This document shows, piece after piece, positions 5,660 to 7,423 of a stretch of 7,423 nt of DNA (positions within the stretch are counted from its first letter, which is position 1; every line of letters begins with the position of its first letter). This DNA comes from an uncultured Eubacteriales bacterium. GTDB lineage: Bacteria; Bacillota; Clostridia; Lachnospirales; Lachnospiraceae. Location: positions 1 through 7,423 of the forward strand of contig ONVB01000295.1 of NCBI GenBank assembly GCA_900321145.1, given 5' to 3'. The position numbers were made by a program, and so were the translations under genes. Under the pieces are notes generated by a model. It saw only the letters and a program-made list of their open reading frames with translations. It was not told the origin of the DNA and searched no databases.

Positions 5660-7423
5660 TTACATCTTCAGGAAATCCTCTTCCGAAATGATCGGAATGC
5701 CAAGGCTCTGTGCCTTCTTGTTCTTAGACGAGGTCGAGGTCATGTCATTGTTAATTAGATAACTTGTCTTCGCCGATACGCTTCCGGCTACCTTGCCGCC
5801 GCGCTTTTCTATAAGGTCTTTCAACTCATCGCGGTTTGCAAAGGAATTGAGAGAGCCGGTTATAACAAAGGTCTTGCCCGCTAAATCCTGAGGATGAGTA
5901 TTCTCCTCTATCACTATGTCAAGTTCCTTAAGCAGTTCCCTTAAGACAAATATATTGCGCTCGTCGGCAAAGTAAGCGACAAAACCATCAGCTATGACCT
6001 CGCCTATTCCCTCTATTTCCGCCAATGTTGCAGCATCAGCATTTATCACAGCCTCCACATCATCCTTGAAATATCTGCAGATAAGCTTGGCGTTCGCACT
6101 GCCTACGTTCAGTATTCCAAGTCCGTATATAAGTCTGTCTAATGTAGTAGACCTTGCCTTATTGACCGAGCTTATGATATTCTCATAAGACTTCACTCCG
6201 AAGCCGTCCATCTCCACTATCTCATCCCTGTACTTCTCCAGCCTGAACAGATCATACAGCTCCCTGATAAAGCCCTTCTCTATAAACTTGTCAAGTGTCA
6301 TCTCAGACAAGCCTTCTATATTCAGCGCATTTCTCGATACGAAATGTGCAAAGAGCTTGGTGGACTTGACCGGGCACTCCGGGTTCGGACAATAAAGCGT
6401 CTCCACGCCGTTCTCGTTCTTTATCACGGTCTTTCCTCCGCAGGCCGGACAGGTATCCGGTATCTCAAGCTTGCCGCTTGCCGTTACATTTTCGCTGATC
6501 TGCGGTATGATCATATTCGCCTTGTAGACTTTGATCGTGTCCCCTATGCCAAGCTTCAGCTCCCTGACTATGCTCACATTGTGGACGCTCGCGCGGCTGA
6601 CCGAGGTTCCCTCAAGCTCTACCGGATCAAAGATTGCCACAGGATTGATAAGTCCTGTTCTTGACGGACTCCACTCTATCTCCCTCAATACAGTCTGTGC
6701 TTCCTCGTCAGCCCATTTGAAGGCTATGGAATCTCTCGGGAACTTGGCCGTCCTGCCAAGCGATCTGCCGTAGGCGACATCATTGTAGCTCAATACCAGT
6801 CCGTCCGATGGGAAGTCATTTGTCTTTATCTTCTCCGCAAACCACTTTACCGTATCCGCTATGTTCTCCGCGGTTACAGACTTGGCCTCAACCACATCAA
6901 ACCCGAGTGATTTAAGGAAGGCAAACCTGCTCTCAACGGTCTTGTCAACCTCCTCATCACCCGAATCAAGCATATTAAATGCAAAGAAATGCACATTTCT
7001 CTCCGCGGTTACCTTACTGTTGAGCTGTCTCACCGAACCCGAGCACAGGTTTCTCGGATTCTTGTACTTCGCATCCGCATCCGGGATGGTCGCGTTGATC
7101 CTCTCGAAATCAGAGTAGGTGATGACCGCTTCTCCCCTTACGACCAGAGTACCGGTAAATGGTATCCTGCCCGGGATATTTGCAAAGACCTTAGCGTTCG
7201 GAGTTATCACTTCTCCTATCTCTCCGTTACCTCTGGTGACGCCCTTTACAAGCTCTCCGCCCTCATAGGTGAGAACGACCGTCAGGCCGTCCATCTTCCA
7301 CGAAAGCACGCCCTCCTTATCCGCAAGCCATGCAGCTAGGGCCTCAACCTCCTTGGTCTTGTCAAGCGAGAGCATCGGCGAAGGGTGCTTCTCCTTCGGC
7401 AGCTCGGACAAAACCTCGTAGCC
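5660..7423 (-). CDS. ligA: NAD-dependent DNA ligase LigA (N-terminus beyond window)
   Basis: LigA seals nicks in DNA, using NAD+ to adenylate an active-site lysine; it joins Okazaki fragments and finishes repair. The frame is open to the right edge, and 587 residues are visible of the usual 650-670. The missing part is most of the NAD-binding Ia domain, so the TTG at 7409-7411 is internal and not a start. Visible: HPSPMLSLDKT, the adenylation motif KMDG (K43 of the visible part, codon 7295-7297), VRGE, SRTGLINPVA, SVSRASVHN, a four-Cys zinc finger (C325, C328, C345, C350), helix-hairpin-helix repeats (about 385-500) and a C-terminal BRCT domain (about 512-587). Odd points: Ser replaces the usual Glu two residues before the lysine; TRGNG and GEVIT replace TRGDG and GEDVT. 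I recall similar wording in Lachnospiraceae ligases. It is convergent with the GH94 operon, with 166 nt between the stops. Confidence 0.95.
   Translation of the reverse strand, partial: GYEVLSELPKEKHPSPMLSLDKTKEVEALAAWLADKEGVLSWKMDGLTVVLTYEGGELVKGVTRGNGEIGEVITPNAKVFANIPGRIPFTGTLVVRGEAVITYSDFERINATIPDADAKYKNPRNLCSGSVRQLNSKVTAERNVHFFAFNMLDSGDEEVDKTVESRFAFLKSLGFDVVEAKSVTAENIADTVKWFAEKIKTNDFPSDGLVLSYNDVAYGRSLGRTAKFPRDSIAFKWADEEAQTVLREIEWSPSRTGLINPVAIFDPVELEGTSVSRASVHNVSIVRELKLGIGDTIKVYKANMIIPQISENVTASGKLEIPDTCPACGGKTVIKNENGVETLYCPNPECPVKSTKLFAHFVSRNALNIEGLSEMTLDKFIEKGFIRELYDLFRLEKYRDEIVEMDGFGVKSYENIISSVNKARSTTLDRLIYGLGILNVGSANAKLICRYFKDDVEAVINADAATLAEIEGIGEVIADGFVAYFADERNIFVLRELLKELDIVIEENTHPQDLAGKTFVITGSLNSFANRDELKDLIEKRGGKVAGSVSAKTSYLINNDMTSTSSKNKKAQSLGIPIISEEDFLKM

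Noticed and set aside
6344..6664. Plus-strand frames opposite ligA (such as 6344-6664 and 6989-7339)
   Set aside because: They are antisense to conserved LigA domains (zinc finger, OB fold, adenylation domain), lack good ribosome binding sites and resemble no known protein.
7409..7411. TTG at 7411-7409 as the ligA start
   Set aside because: The frame continues to the window edge with GYEV, which fits the conserved LigA sequence before HPSPMLSLD. The gene simply runs out of the window.

Overview
The window looks like chromosomal DNA of a fermentative Firmicute, most likely an unclassified Lachnospiraceae-type gut or rumen bacterium. Evidence: strong AGGAGG-type ribosome binding sites, roughly 50% G+C in the genes against an A+T-rich intergenic leader, a hairpin/T-run terminator, two cytoplasmic glycoside phosphorylases of the kind used by fibre-fermenting Clostridia, and a LigA variant whose wording I associate with Lachnospiraceae. 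The taxonomic call is inference from remembered family sequences.

Layout: (1) 1-358 has no confident gene. It holds a perfect 14-bp palindrome at the left edge inside a frame open to position 87, a hairpin-like inverted repeat (88-117), an operator-like dyad (135-150), and a promoter region with three copies of ATTGTAT around a consensus -10 box. (2) 359-3076 and 3079-5493 are two GH94 (cellobiose phosphorylase family) enzymes on the + strand, separated by 2 nt and probably translationally coupled. (3) 5494-5659 is a convergent intergenic stretch with a strong intrinsic terminator and an A+T-rich palindrome. (4) 5660-7423 on the - strand is most of an NAD-dependent DNA ligase (LigA), cut at its N-terminus by the window edge.

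How the genes work together: the two GH94 enzymes lack signal peptides, so they should act in the cytoplasm. They would split imported beta-linked disaccharides or short oligosaccharides with inorganic phosphate, giving alpha-glucose 1-phosphate without spending ATP. The first (905 aa, RDLWQD motif) resembles the long laminaribiose-phosphorylase-like members. The second (804 aa) has the N-terminus and core of the cellobiose / cellobionate / chitobiose phosphorylase branch, but carries Gln where the phosphate-binding His is usually found. A pair with different acceptor or linkage preference would suit mixed-linkage beta-glucan or cellulose breakdown products. No transporter or regulator lies inside the window. 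ligA is functionally unrelated and merely convergent.

Most noteworthy: the tandem GH94 pair of uncertain specificity, the His-to-Gln change in the second enzyme, the repeat-rich promoter region, and several substitutions at normally conserved adenylation-domain positions in LigA. I saw no CRISPR array, tRNA, rRNA, complete insertion sequence or defence system.
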